Notes: a model not told the origin generated them from the letters alone. Shown: positions 8,431 through 15,425, counted from the first letter of the stretch. The stretch: 64,000 nucleotides of DNA from CAVAWX01 sp963642995 (GCA_963642995.1 CAVIIZ010000002.1:62001-126000), one strand, 5' to 3'. Numbers and translations are program-made.

Positions 8431-8449
8431 AATTGCAATTTTGGGGAAT
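8413..8449. repeat. Perfect 12-bp inverted repeat ATTCCCCAAAAT at the end of the ATPase gene
   Basis: ATTCCCCAAAAT (8413-8424) and ATTTTGGGGAAT (8438-8449) are exact complements around a 13-base loop and straddle the ATPase stop codon. Together with 7155-7191 they bracket the gene with the same arm sequence. They could be operators, a terminator-like hairpin or the ends of a small mobile unit. Confidence 0.75.
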
Positions 8450-8450
8450 T

Positions 8451-8496
8451 GAAATAGTAAAATTTAGTAAAAGATGGTAAAGAATAGTAAAACAGG
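8451..8496 (+). repeat. Four 10-bp-phased AGTAAA repeats with a -10-like hexamer downstream
   Basis: TAGTAAA or TGGTAAA starts at 8455, 8465, 8475 and 8485, exactly ten bases apart. TATCGT, a weak -10 candidate, starts 13 bases after the last copy. The block matches 11062-11107 at 40 of 46 positions, with the same spacing to TAGAAT at 11109. It lies upstream of the GIY-YIG fragment gene at 8594. Confidence 0.85.
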
Positions 8497-8593
8497 CTAT
8501 CGTGATTTGGAGTCCCGAGCGTCGCGGACTTTTTGAAGACAAACGCCTGAAATCGAAGAGGCCGATAAAAACGTTGTCGAGAACGAGGGTTGT

Positions 8594-8860
8594 ATGATGC
8601 AGGTGGATCGCTTGAAGTTTCAGCGCATCGACGTGTCGGCGCGTTCTGCGGCCGTCGGCGAGCTTGCGCCCGACTGCCGCAAGGGCATCTACTTCTACCT
8701 CTTCGACGATGGGTCTGCGTATGTGGGCAAATCCATCGACATGGTGAAACGGCACGCCCAGCATCTTCATGAATACCGGCATCGAGACGATTCCCGCGTA
8801 CGTGCGCGACACGATGCCCGAGCCCGCGCACACGGTGGGGTACTCTCGGCGAGGCATTGA
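8594..8860 (+). pseudogene. Truncated GIY-YIG nuclease-domain gene
   Basis: The 88-codon frame begins with paired ATG codons. After about 30 residues it shows KGIYFYLFDDGSAYVGKS, the GIY-YIG core with the two aromatic turns and the following GKS/MVKRH segment, and then HLHEYRHRDD. Beyond this point the frame becomes Arg/Ala-rich and stops, as expected after a frameshift. Functional family members need a downstream catalytic Glu, which is not recognisable. The phased repeat array and a possible promoter lie about 100 bases upstream. It is probably a remnant of a small homing-type or repair-type nuclease gene. Confidence 0.6.
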
Positions 8861-8979
8861 AAAGCCCTGTTCTTTTGGACCGGGCCTACAGGTTCAACGT
8901 CGAGTGCTTCCGCAAGGGCAAAAACCCCAGGGGCAAAGACGGCAACCCGCTGCTCATGCAGACGATTCTCGGCCGTTGA
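8842..8979 (+). pseudogene. 3' fragment of an unrecognised gene
   Basis: In a different frame from the GIY-YIG part, about 45 codons read TLGEALKSPVLLDRAYRFN and continue through ECFRKGKNPRGKDGNPLL to a TGA at 8977. The composition looks like real protein, basic and with a well-formed end, but I do not recognise the family. It may be the displaced C-terminus of the GIY-YIG gene after a frameshift, or the end of another gene removed by deletion. Confidence 0.4.
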
Positions 8980-8988
8980 TCTCTTTGA

Positions 8989-9934
8989 TTGCCTTACCTT
9001 GTACTCTTGGTTAAATATGCTTGCCGCTTGTCTGACGTGAAAGCAACTGCATATTGCTTTGCGAAGATGATTGCCCCGGGAAGTGACTATTGCAAAACAG
9101 CCGACTTAATTTCAGGTAAAGATTTTGATGCAATTTTGAGGGACGGGAACGGCAGAACCAGAAGCGAATATCTGGCATATCCCGAGCCTGATGATACAGA
9201 TGATGACATCGTGTATTGCTATGTTCGTGAACTTCCGTATGGGCTGCTTAGCAAACGAGCCGAGAATGCAATGAATAATGCAATTGTTGAAAGGGGCGGG
9301 CGTAGGTATAAGTCCAATGCCAAAGGCGCTAAGTGGACGATTATTTCAGATCCCGAGCAAGATGCTCGGTCGTGTGCAACTGTTTTTGAAAAGGACCGCG
9401 GTAGGGGCAAAAAAGTTTGCTATCTGCCAGAGCTGCTGGATTATTTGCAGGTCGACCGCAGAGGGTTTGACACAAGATGGACAGCGGGGCGCAAGAGGTG
9501 TGCAAAGGAACTGGATGCACGATTTCCCGTGCCTTCTCAACTGAAAGCGTGCTGCGAGGGTAATGTTGCGGCGCCTGCTTCCCAGATTCTTCAAAGGGGT
9601 GGGGTGGATGTTCAGGCACTCGCAGGAATGCGGCAGGTTGTACAACCTATATGTGAAATATCTGCAGAGGATAAGCGGCTGCGTTTTGCGGCTTTTGTGT
9701 TTAGTCTTATTGCAACTGTTTTGGGCGGTCTTTTTCTTGTTCCGCTTGCATGGCGTATTCCCATGACGATTCATGTTTGGAAGCTATATGAAGGCAAGGA
9801 ACGAAACTCTGTTGCATTTGATGTATGCGAGTTGCTGTTCTGCGGCGTTGTGGCGGGAATTTTGTTGCTTGCATCTGAAAGGAAATGGCCTATGGGCACT
9901 GAATATGACATAGAAAGCAGGGGATCTGGCGGGG
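8989..9934 (+). CDS. A+T-rich membrane-protein gene running into the assembly gap
   Basis: The frame is open from TTG 8989 to the gap. Possible starts are TTG 8989, GTG 9037 and ATG 9067, none with a good ribosome-binding site. The first two-thirds is soluble and Asp/Arg-rich, with CYVRELPYGLLSKRAENAM. Near the end lie two hydrophobic segments (FAAFVFSLIATVLGGLFLVP and VCELLFCGVVAGILLLA) joined by WRIPMTIHVWKLYEGK, which resembles small TM2-like membrane modules. Base composition and codon use are much richer in A+T than the neighbours, a sign of recent transfer. I do not recognise the family. The 3' end is unknown because of the gap. Confidence 0.55.
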
Positions 9935-9944
9935 NNNNNNNNNN
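9935..9944. other. Assembly gap (ten N)
   Basis: Ten N bases interrupt the A+T-rich gene. They are probably a scaffolding placeholder, so the true gap length and the adjacency of the two sides are uncertain. Confidence 0.97.
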
Positions 9945-10055
9945 GGGTGTGGGGGAGGAATGATGCTTGCTTTTAGCATCTAGAAGGACGAATCCGTGCC
10001 CTTGTGTTGTTTCTGGAGCTGTGCCAACCGTGAGCTACCGGGGAGACAATTGTGT

Positions 10056-10337
10056 TCATAGCTCCAGTTCAGCGTGAGTTCCGGTGCGGGTCAAGGTGAG
10101 GACGAGCACGTCTTTATCCAGCTTGTAGATGAGCACCCAATCGGGCTCGATATGGCAGTCCCGAAAGCCCCGGCGGTTGCCGACAAGCCCGTGATCGCGG
10201 TGCCTCTCTTCAAGTTGCTTGCCATCAGCGATTGCGTCGACGACAGCAGCGAGCTTCGAGAGGTCGCGCCCCTGCTTCATAAGGCGCTTCACATCCTTCT
10301 TGAAGGCGGATGTGCGCCGTATCTGAAACTGAGCCAT
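10056..10337 (-). CDS. yafQ: YafQ-type toxin, RelE superfamily mRNA interferase
   Basis: The 93-residue protein starts QIRRTSAFKKDVKRLMKQG and continues with LVGNRRGFRDCHIEPDWVLIY and LTLTRTGTHAEL. These are the characteristic YafQ segments, including the basic N-terminal helix, the catalytic His of CHI/EPDW and the terminal GTHAEL. Such toxins cleave mRNA on the ribosome. The gene begins two bases after the stop codon of the DinJ-like antitoxin on the same strand, the standard antitoxin-first order. It lies between the assembly gap and the hipA relic. Confidence 0.88.
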   Translation of the reverse strand: MAQFQIRRTSAFKKDVKRLMKQGRDLSKLAAVVDAIADGKQLEERHRDHGLVGNRRGFRDCHIEPDWVLIYKLDKDVLVLTLTRTGTHAELEL

Positions 10338-10339
10338 TG

Positions 10340-10606
10340 TCAGTCCAGATCTTCGAGCAACTCGGAAAACGAGGAGTAGGATTTGGCATCCGGGTCTGCG
10401 GCGATAGCCTCCGCCTCGTCCATGGCGGCGATGGTCTCGGCGTTGAATATGCGCACGTCGAAGGGGATGCCGCCCACCTGCGCTATCTTCGAGAAGTACA
10501 TCCGTATGGCGGTGGGCACATCGAGTCCGTTCGCATTCAGCACGTTTTCAACGTCGTGTTTCAGGCACGGGTCAACTCGTGTCTGTACCAATGCTGTATT
10601 TGCCAT
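10340..10606 (-). CDS. dinJ: DinJ/RelB-family antitoxin
   Basis: The 88-residue protein begins with MANTALVQTRVDPCLKHDVE, a ribbon-helix-helix DNA-binding start typical of DinJ. It continues with NANGLDVPTAIRMYFSKIA and GGIPFDVRIFNAET, then an acidic tail that wraps the toxin. The ATG at 10606 is preceded by AAAGAGGTG. The antitoxin neutralises the YafQ-type toxin and should repress the shared promoter, which has a palindrome just upstream. Confidence 0.88.
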   Translation of the reverse strand: MANTALVQTRVDPCLKHDVENVLNANGLDVPTAIRMYFSKIAQVGGIPFDVRIFNAETIAAMDEAEAIAADPDAKSYSSFSELLEDLD

Positions 10607-10611
10607 GTCAA

Positions 10612-10650
10612 TCACCTCTTTTCGTATGTAATTATATACTAAACACATAC
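10612..10650 (-). promoter_or_regulatory. dinJ-yafQ promoter, operator palindrome and ribosome-binding site
   Basis: On the minus strand GTATGT (10645-10650) and ACATAC (10624-10629) form inverted arms around TATAAT (10631-10636 read in reverse), with AAAGAGGTG at about 10613-10621 as the ribosome-binding site. A palindrome over the -10 fits DinJ autoregulation. Confidence 0.6.
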
Positions 10651-10806
10651 ATCTGATATGAAAAAGCAGCAATCGGGCAGGCGCTGGCCGAAGTTGGCCG
10701 CAGGGTCGCATGTCGGCGGGGTCTGCTGCCGCCTTTTCGTAAGTCCAAACGGAACGGCCGCCTTCCGTCAATCTAGCCCCGCTGTCCCGCGAATTCGCTG
10801 GTAGTG

Positions 10807-10833
10807 AAAATCGGGAATACAATTCCCGATTTT
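10807..10833. repeat. Perfect 12-bp inverted repeat AAAATCGGGAAT/ATTCCCGATTTT
   Basis: Two exact 12-base arms are separated by ACA, upstream of the hipA relic. The arm resembles the ATTCCCCAAAAT arm at 7155 and 8413. The 3-base loop is tight for a terminator, so a protein-binding operator is more likely. No gene start follows closely. Confidence 0.7.
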
Positions 10834-10853
10834 ACAATTCTGCTAGTGCTCGT

Positions 10854-11039
10854 CTAGGCGAAGCGGAATTGTCGGATGCAGTGGCAGGTGCGGCGACACG
10901 GGCGCGTGATGTCGTGGCGAGCTGGCGGCGTCTAGCGTTGTTCGCAGGCATCGAGGGCGCCTCGATCGAGGCTATGCGGGGCCGTATGGAGTCCGGCATC
11001 GCCGACCTCGGACGTTTGGTAAAGTTTAGTAAAAATTAG
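10854..11039 (+). pseudogene. Relic of a second hipA gene (last about 53 codons)
   Basis: The frame reads LGEAELSDAVAG, then RARDVVASWRRLALFAGIEG, then MRGRMESGIADLG to 11012. It matches the end of the intact HipA at 4335-5606 (RARDAVATWRRLALSAGIRD, MRSRMESGIADLG) with scattered substitutions. The DNA is similar but not identical, so this is a diverged paralogue and not a recent duplication. The kinase domain and any hipB partner are gone. The frame then runs into the phased AGTAAA repeats, which therefore replaced or abut the gene end. Confidence 0.75.
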
Positions 11040-11107
11040 TAAAGATTAGTAAAAGAAATCCGAAATAGTAAAGTTTAGTAAAAGATAGTAAAGCACAGTA
11101 AAACGAG
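11017..11107 (+). repeat. Two sets of four 10-bp-phased AGTAAA repeats
   Basis: TGGTAAA or TAGTAAA starts at 11017, 11027, 11037 and 11047. A second set starts at 11066, 11076, 11086 and 11096. Steps are exactly ten bases within sets and 19 between them. All copies face the same way and lie directly upstream of TAGAAT at 11109. The second set is a near copy of 8451-8496. One-turn phasing puts all A-tracts on one face of the helix, as in bent DNA or a cooperative binding array. Confidence 0.88.
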
Positions 11108-11108
11108 T

Positions 11109-11114
11109 TAGAAT
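11109..11114 (+). promoter_or_regulatory. -10 element TAGAAT of the ATPase gene at 11156
   Basis: TAGAAT starts 13 bases after the start of the last phased repeat, the same distance as TATCGT at 8498 from its array. Transcription would start near 11121. The repeats then occupy the usual activator or UP-element zone. Confidence 0.55.
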
Positions 11115-11155
11115 AGCGAGAGGTGAAGCCGATTGAGGGAAGGAGGGTGCGGGAA

Positions 11156-12184
11156 ATGGAGAACCCCTTTTCGCTCGTGTTCGGAAAAAGCCCGCAAGCC
11201 GCAGTGGAGAGACCCGTCCAGCTGCACGAGATCGTGGACGGTTTTTCCAGCGAGAGCATGAACCAGCAGATCTATCTCATCACCGGAGTGCGTGGCTACG
11301 GCAAAACGGTTCTCATGACGCAGGCCGCGCGCCTCCTTTCCGAGGACAAGAGCTGGATCCACGTCGATCTCAACCCCGCCCGCGACCTGCTCGCCTCGCT
11401 GCTCTCCAAGCTCAACAGCAGCAAGGGCTGCCTCGATGCGCTTAAAGATGCCAAGGTCAACCTGAGCTTTTTCGGCTTTTCCGTCGGGCTTTCCACGTCC
11501 GCCCAGATAAAAGACCCCGAGACGGCGGTGTCGGAGATCTTGAAGCAGATGAAAAAGCACGGCCGGCGCCTGCTCGTGACGATAGACGAGGCGACGAACA
11601 CCGAGCAGATGCGCGTCTTCGCGAGCGCCTTTCAGATTTTCCTGCGCCAAGACCTGCCCGTCTTCTTGCTCATGACGGGGCTGTACAAGAACATCGAGGA
11701 CTTGCAAAACGAGGAGAACCTCACCTTCCTGCACCGCGCCCCGAGAATTCACCTGCAGCCGCTCAACAAGGCGGCGATGGCGGCGGAGTACGCGAAGATA
11801 TTCTCCTTGGACAAAGAAGACGCCGAGCAGATGGCCTCCCTCACGCGCGGATACCCGTTCGCCTTCCAGGCCCTGGGGTATCTGACGTGGGAGAACGGGG
11901 GCGCCTACGCGGATGTGCTCGAACGCTATGCGCAATACCTCTCCGAATACGCCTACGACAAGATCTGGAGCGAGATGTCGCCGAAGGACAAAGAAGTCGC
12001 GCGCGGGATGGCGAGGGTGGGGGAGGGTTCCACCAAGGCGATCCTCGCGGAGCTCGGCATGAGCCAAAACGAGTTCAACCCCTACCGCAAGCGCCTGGTC
12101 AAGAAAGGCGTCGTCCGTGCGCCCGAGCGCGGGTCCCTGAAGTTCACCCTGCCGCTTTTTTCCGAGTACTGTCTGGAGAACTGA
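11156..12184 (+). CDS. AAA ATPase with C-terminal winged-helix domain
   Basis: The 342-residue protein has Walker A GVRGYGKT (44-51) and Walker B RLLVTIDEATN (138-148), a lid region with MTGLYKNIEDL, and a C-terminal winged-helix-like module (about 270-342) with STKAILAELGMSQNEFNPYR and VRAPERGSLKFTLP. It lacks DUF4143 and differs in family from the gene at 7219; it resembles archaeal/bacterial STAND-like ORC/MarR-type ATPases. ATG 11156 has AGGAGGG eight bases upstream; GTG 11123 is also in frame but has no good site. Immediately upstream lie the phased repeats, which its winged helix might bind. Function unknown. Confidence 0.75.
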   Translation: MENPFSLVFGKSPQAAVERPVQLHEIVDGFSSESMNQQIYLITGVRGYGKTVLMTQAARLLSEDKSWIHVDLNPARDLLASLLSKLNSSKGCLDALKDAKVNLSFFGFSVGLSTSAQIKDPETAVSEILKQMKKHGRRLLVTIDEATNTEQMRVFASAFQIFLRQDLPVFLLMTGLYKNIEDLQNEENLTFLHRAPRIHLQPLNKAAMAAEYAKIFSLDKEDAEQMASLTRGYPFAFQALGYLTWENGGAYADVLERYAQYLSEYAYDKIWSEMSPKDKEVARGMARVGEGSTKAILAELGMSQNEFNPYRKRLVKKGVVRAPERGSLKFTLPLFSEYCLEN

Positions 12185-12263
12185 GCAGGTGAAGTGCGTG
12201 CCGCCGTCTTTTCGCGCGCCGATGAGGCAATGCACGCGGCGTCGGGCCGAGGGGCGAACGTCG

Positions 12264-13604
12264 GTGGAGGCCCTGTACCTGCACGTGCCCTTCTGCAAGA
12301 GCCGTTGCGCGTATTGCGATTTCGCGACGGATGCCTGCGAGGACGGCGCGGCGATGAACGCCTATGTCGAGGCGCTGTGCCTGCAAGTGCGCCGGGCTGC
12401 CCGCGCGGGTCTTCTCGGGCAGGTGAAGACGGTCTACGTCGGCGGCGGCACGCCCACGCACCTGGGGTCGGCGCGCCTGGGGCAGCTGGCCTCGACGCTC
12501 TCGTTTTCGCTGCACATGGACGCGGTCGAGGAGTTCACCGTGGAGTGCAACCCCGAGTCCCTGGCGCCGGCCATGGTGCGCGACCTCTTCGCGGCCGGCG
12601 TGACGCGCTTTTCCATCGGTGCGCAGAGCTTTTCCGACGCCGAGCTGTCCGCCATCGGGCGCGCGCACACGGCAGTCGACACGCGCGCCGCCGTGGCCGC
12701 CGTGCGCGAGCGGACGGGAAACTTCAGTCTCGACCTCATGTGCGGCCTGCCCGGCCAGACGCCGCGAAGCTGGGAGGAGAGCCTGCGCGCGGCGCTCGAC
12801 CTGGAGCCGGCGCACGTGAGCGTCTACCCGCTTTCCGTCGAGGAGGGAACGCCGCTTGTCGCCCGGGTCGCATCCGGCGAGGCGCCCGTCGCCGGCGAAG
12901 ACGGCCAGGCGGACATGATGCTTCGCGCCGAGGAGCTTTTGGGCGCCGCCGGTTTCACCCGCTACGAGGTCGCCTCCTACGCGCAACCCGGCTTCGAGTC
13001 GCGCCACAACACGGCGTATTGGACCGGCGTGGAGTATCTGGGCTTGGGCGCCGGCGCGGCGTCGATGCTTTCCCCGGCGAATTTCGCGGCCTGCGTGAAC
13101 GCGGGGATTTTCACCGTGCCGGGCGAAGGGGAACGCGTTTGCGCGCGGGCAGCGGACGGGGACGGGGGCGCCGGCGCGAATGCGGCGGACGGGGCGGCCG
13201 GCCCAGATGCGGATGCGGCGGGCGAGGGGGGAGGCGCCGATGTGCGGAAAGCGGATGGAGGCGAGAGTGCCCGCGTGCGCGTGGCGACCGCCTTCGACAG
13301 CGCGGCCTTTTCCGCAGGCGGCGGCCTTGCCCAGGCGCAAGTGGAGCGCTTCGATGCGCGGCAGGCCCTCCTCGAAGACGTGATGCTGTCCCTGCGTCGC
13401 AGCGCCGGGCTGGGAGAGGAGCTGCGCGTTTGCGCGCTCGAGGCCGTGCCCGAGCTGGATTCCGTCCTCGGTCGCCTCGTCTCTTTCGGCCTGCTCGAAG
13501 AACGCGCGGACGGTTGCGGCAGGCCCCGCCTCGTGCCCACGCGTCGCGGCTGGCTGTGCGGCAACGAGGTTTTCGGCGCCGTCTGGGGCCTCGCCGAAAG
13601 CTGA
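12264..13604 (+). CDS. hemW: Radical SAM heme chaperone HemW (coproporphyrinogen oxidase-like)
   Basis: The protein starts VEALYLHVPFCKSRCAYCDF, with the radical-SAM cluster motif CxxxCxxC at the usual HemW position. It continues with VYVGGGTPTHL, FTVECNPES, FSIGAQSF and DLMCGLPGQTP. HemW delivers heme to membrane enzymes. GTG 12264 gives the standard HemW N-terminus and has GAGGGG upstream; earlier in-frame starts (12189, 12222) would add an unusual basic leader. Between the barrel and the C-terminal wHTH-like domain there is an Ala/Gly/Asp-rich insertion of roughly 55-60 residues, unusual for the family. The gene resumes the housekeeping order after the accessory island. Confidence 0.9.
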   Translation: MEALYLHVPFCKSRCAYCDFATDACEDGAAMNAYVEALCLQVRRAARAGLLGQVKTVYVGGGTPTHLGSARLGQLASTLSFSLHMDAVEEFTVECNPESLAPAMVRDLFAAGVTRFSIGAQSFSDAELSAIGRAHTAVDTRAAVAAVRERTGNFSLDLMCGLPGQTPRSWEESLRAALDLEPAHVSVYPLSVEEGTPLVARVASGEAPVAGEDGQADMMLRAEELLGAAGFTRYEVASYAQPGFESRHNTAYWTGVEYLGLGAGAASMLSPANFAACVNAGIFTVPGEGERVCARAADGDGGAGANAADGAAGPDADAAGEGGGADVRKADGGESARVRVATAFDSAAFSAGGGLAQAQVERFDARQALLEDVMLSLRRSAGLGEELRVCALEAVPELDSVLGRLVSFGLLEERADGCGRPRLVPTRRGWLCGNEVFGAVWGLAES

Positions 13605-13869
13605 AACGCGCCGTGCCGGTTTCCCGTGCGGCGTCTCGCAAGCCGCGCCGCGCGGCCGCTCCCCTTGCGGCGTCTCGCAGGACCTGCCGCGCCTTTCGCC
13701 GTTCAGTCGCGCGCAAGGTGTCGGCTGGGTGAAAATGATGACGGGTGGTAAACGATTCACCATTTGAACGGGTGCCCCGCGCACAATGAGCGCGCGAAAG
13801 GCGGCGCGTGCGCAGGCACGCGTTTTTCTTGGCCTGCACGTGCGCGGACCGCGGCGCGAGCAGGCCCGC
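13605..13869 (+). promoter_or_regulatory. hemW-dnaJ intergenic region with a dyad
   Basis: This 265-base stretch holds a direct repeat of TGCGGCGTCTCGCA (about 13627 and 13664) and the imperfect dyad GGTAAACGATTCACC (13747-13761) about 110 bases before dnaJ. No CIRCE (TTAGCACTC) or HAIR box is seen. The dyad is a candidate heat-shock operator only by position. Confidence 0.3.
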
Positions 13870-15021
13870 ATGAGAGAAGGGCGCGAGGGGGACGGCGGTT
13901 TTCAGAAGGTGGCCTACGAGTTCTACGACATATTGGGCGTGTCCCGCGACGCAGACGACCGGGAGATAAAGAAGGCGTTTCGCCGCAAGGCGCGCGAGCT
14001 TCATCCGGACGTGAACAAGGCGCCGGACGCCGAGGAGCGCTTCAAGGAGCTCAACGAGGCCTACGACGTCTTGAGCGACCCGCAGAAGAAGGCCCTCTAC
14101 GACCGCTACGGCACGGCCGAGGCGACGGGCGGTTTCGGCGGCGGCTACCAAAACGTCGACATGAGCGACATATTCGGCGGCATGGGCGACATCTTCTCCA
14201 GCTTCTTCGGCGGCATGGGCGGCTCGCGCGGCCCGCAAGCCCGCCGCGAGGGGCGCGACATGGGCATAGGCCTGCGCCTCACGCTCGAGGAGGCTGCCGT
14301 CGGGGTGAAGAAGGAAGTCGTCTACGACCGCCTGGCGCCTTGCGAGGAGTGCGGCGGCACGGGCAGCGCCGACGGCGGCTCGATGAGCAGCTGCAAGACC
14401 TGCGGCGGCAGCGGGCGCGTGGTAAGCGTCCAGCACACCTTCCTGGGCGACATGCAGACGGCCAGCACCTGCCCGGAGTGCGGCGGCACGGGCTCGACGG
14501 TGGAAAACCCCTGCCAGGAATGCGGGGGCCAGGGACGCGTGCCCGACCGCGAGCGCCTGACCATCGAGATCCCGCCCGGCATCAAAGACGGCCAGCAGGT
14601 CCGCGCGGCCGGCCGCGGCGAAGCCGGCATGAACGGCGCGGCGGCAGGCGACCTCATCGCCACGGTGCGCCTCGAGCAGCACAAGTACTTCGAGCGCGAC
14701 GGCGACCACCTGCACACGCGCGCCAACGTCTCCATAGCGCAGGCCGCCCTCGGCGCGACCATCACGGTGGAGGGCATCATCGACGGAGAAAAGATCGAAG
14801 TCGAGGTTCCGGCCGGCTGCCAGCCCGACCAGATGCTGCGGGTGAAGGGCCACGGCATGCCGCGCCTGCGCAAGCCCGCCAAACGCGGCGACCTCTTCGT
14901 GCACGTCACGGTCGTCGTGCCCGCGAAGCTCTCGCGCAAGGCGCGCGAGCTGCTCGGCGCCCTCGACGAGGAGCTGGGCCATGCCGACTCCGAGAAGCGC
15001 GCCCCGCTCTCGCGCCGCTAG
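13870..15021 (+). CDS. dnaJ: Chaperone DnaJ (Hsp40)
   Basis: The protein has the complete J domain beginning YEFYDILGVSRDADD with the DnaK-activating HPD in ELHPDVNKAPD. A Gly/Phe-rich linker (FGGMGDIFSSFFGGMGG) follows, then four zinc-binding repeats (CEECGGTG, CKTCGGSG, CPECGGTG, CQECGGQG) and the C-terminal substrate-binding domain. It is a cytoplasmic cochaperone of DnaK. The start is uncertain: ATG 13870 gives a 15-residue leader before the J domain, ATG 13786 adds 28 basic residues, and GTG 13910 would begin at the J domain. The gene stands alone here, without dnaK, grpE or hrcA. Confidence 0.93.
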   Translation: MREGREGDGGFQKVAYEFYDILGVSRDADDREIKKAFRRKARELHPDVNKAPDAEERFKELNEAYDVLSDPQKKALYDRYGTAEATGGFGGGYQNVDMSDIFGGMGDIFSSFFGGMGGSRGPQARREGRDMGIGLRLTLEEAAVGVKKEVVYDRLAPCEECGGTGSADGGSMSSCKTCGGSGRVVSVQHTFLGDMQTASTCPECGGTGSTVENPCQECGGQGRVPDRERLTIEIPPGIKDGQQVRAAGRGEAGMNGAAAGDLIATVRLEQHKYFERDGDHLHTRANVSIAQAALGATITVEGIIDGEKIEVEVPAGCQPDQMLRVKGHGMPRLRKPAKRGDLFVHVTVVVPAKLSRKARELLGALDEELGHADSEKRAPLSRR

Positions 15022-15088
15022 AGGGGGCGGCATGCTTGCCGGGCGTGAAGATTTTCACCAATTCGCCACTGAACGAAGGCGTGCTACG

Positions 15089-15097
15089 TGGTATCAT
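15089..15097 (+). promoter_or_regulatory. Extended -10 promoter (TGGTATCAT) for rpmF
   Basis: TGGTATCAT lies about 75 bases before the rpmF ATG, following the extended -10 pattern also seen at 5613, 7148, 17279 and 43342. CTGAAC at 15069-15074 is a weak -35. Confidence 0.5.
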
Positions 15098-15170
15098 CCC
15101 TTTTCGTGTGTTTGAAGGATGCGGCGCGCGGCAGGCAGCCGGCGTCGTCTAGGAAAGGCAAACGATAGAG

Positions 15171-15350
15171 ATGGCAGTACCCAAGCGCAAGACCGGCCGA
15201 ATCCGCACGCATCAGCGTCGCTCGGAAAACGACAAGGTGGCCACGCCGGCACGTTCCGTGTGCCCGCAATGCGGCGAGGTCAAGCTCCCGCACCGCGTGT
15301 GCCCCTCATGCGGCTACTACAAGGGCAAGGAGGTCGTCGAGATCGGCTAG
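15171..15350 (+). CDS. rpmF: 50S ribosomal protein L32
   Basis: The 59-residue product begins MAVPKRKTGRIRTHQRRS, the standard L32 start, and has the zinc-type pairs CPQC and CPSC in VCPQCGEVKLPHRVCPSCGY. AGGAAAGG lies 13-20 bases before the ATG. It is a structural protein of the large ribosomal subunit. The usual order rpmF-plsX-rnc-smc is kept. The DUF177 (YceD) gene commonly found just before rpmF is absent; dnaJ sits there instead. A terminator hairpin follows, so part of the transcription ends before plsX. Confidence 0.97.
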   Translation: MAVPKRKTGRIRTHQRRSENDKVATPARSVCPQCGEVKLPHRVCPSCGYYKGKEVVEIG

Positions 15351-15385
15351 GCGCGCCTTGTGCCTGCCGTTTTCGCGGCTGAAGA

Positions 15386-15425
15386 GAAAGCCGGCTTTTC
15401 CCTGGAGAAAGGCCGGCTTTCTTGT
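15386..15425 (+). terminator. Terminator/attenuator hairpin between rpmF and plsX
   Basis: GAAAGCCGGC (15386-15395) and GCCGGCTTTC (15412-15421) are exact complements with CTTG following. The hairpin ends 24 bases before the plsX ATG and could set the ratio of ribosomal protein to lipid-synthesis transcripts. Confidence 0.7.

Noticed and set aside
8413..8449. Simple rho-independent terminator of the ATPase gene
   Set aside because: The left arm lies inside the coding end, the same arm sequence overlaps the gene's promoter, and no U-run follows the stem; an operator or unit end explains both better, though termination is not excluded.
10340..10822. Longer DinJ-like protein of 160 residues
   Set aside because: The upstream part is Arg/Pro-rich and unlike the family. 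The ATG at 10606 has a strong ribosome-binding site and the palindromic promoter lies inside the longer frame.
11017..11107. CRISPR array
   Set aside because: Repeats are only about seven bases with 10-bp steps and no spacers of 30 or more bases, and no cas genes are present.
13786..13869. N-terminal extension of DnaJ from ATG 13786
   Set aside because: The 28 extra residues are basic and not found in DnaJ; ATG 13870 gives a more usual length, although neither start has a strong ribosome-binding site.
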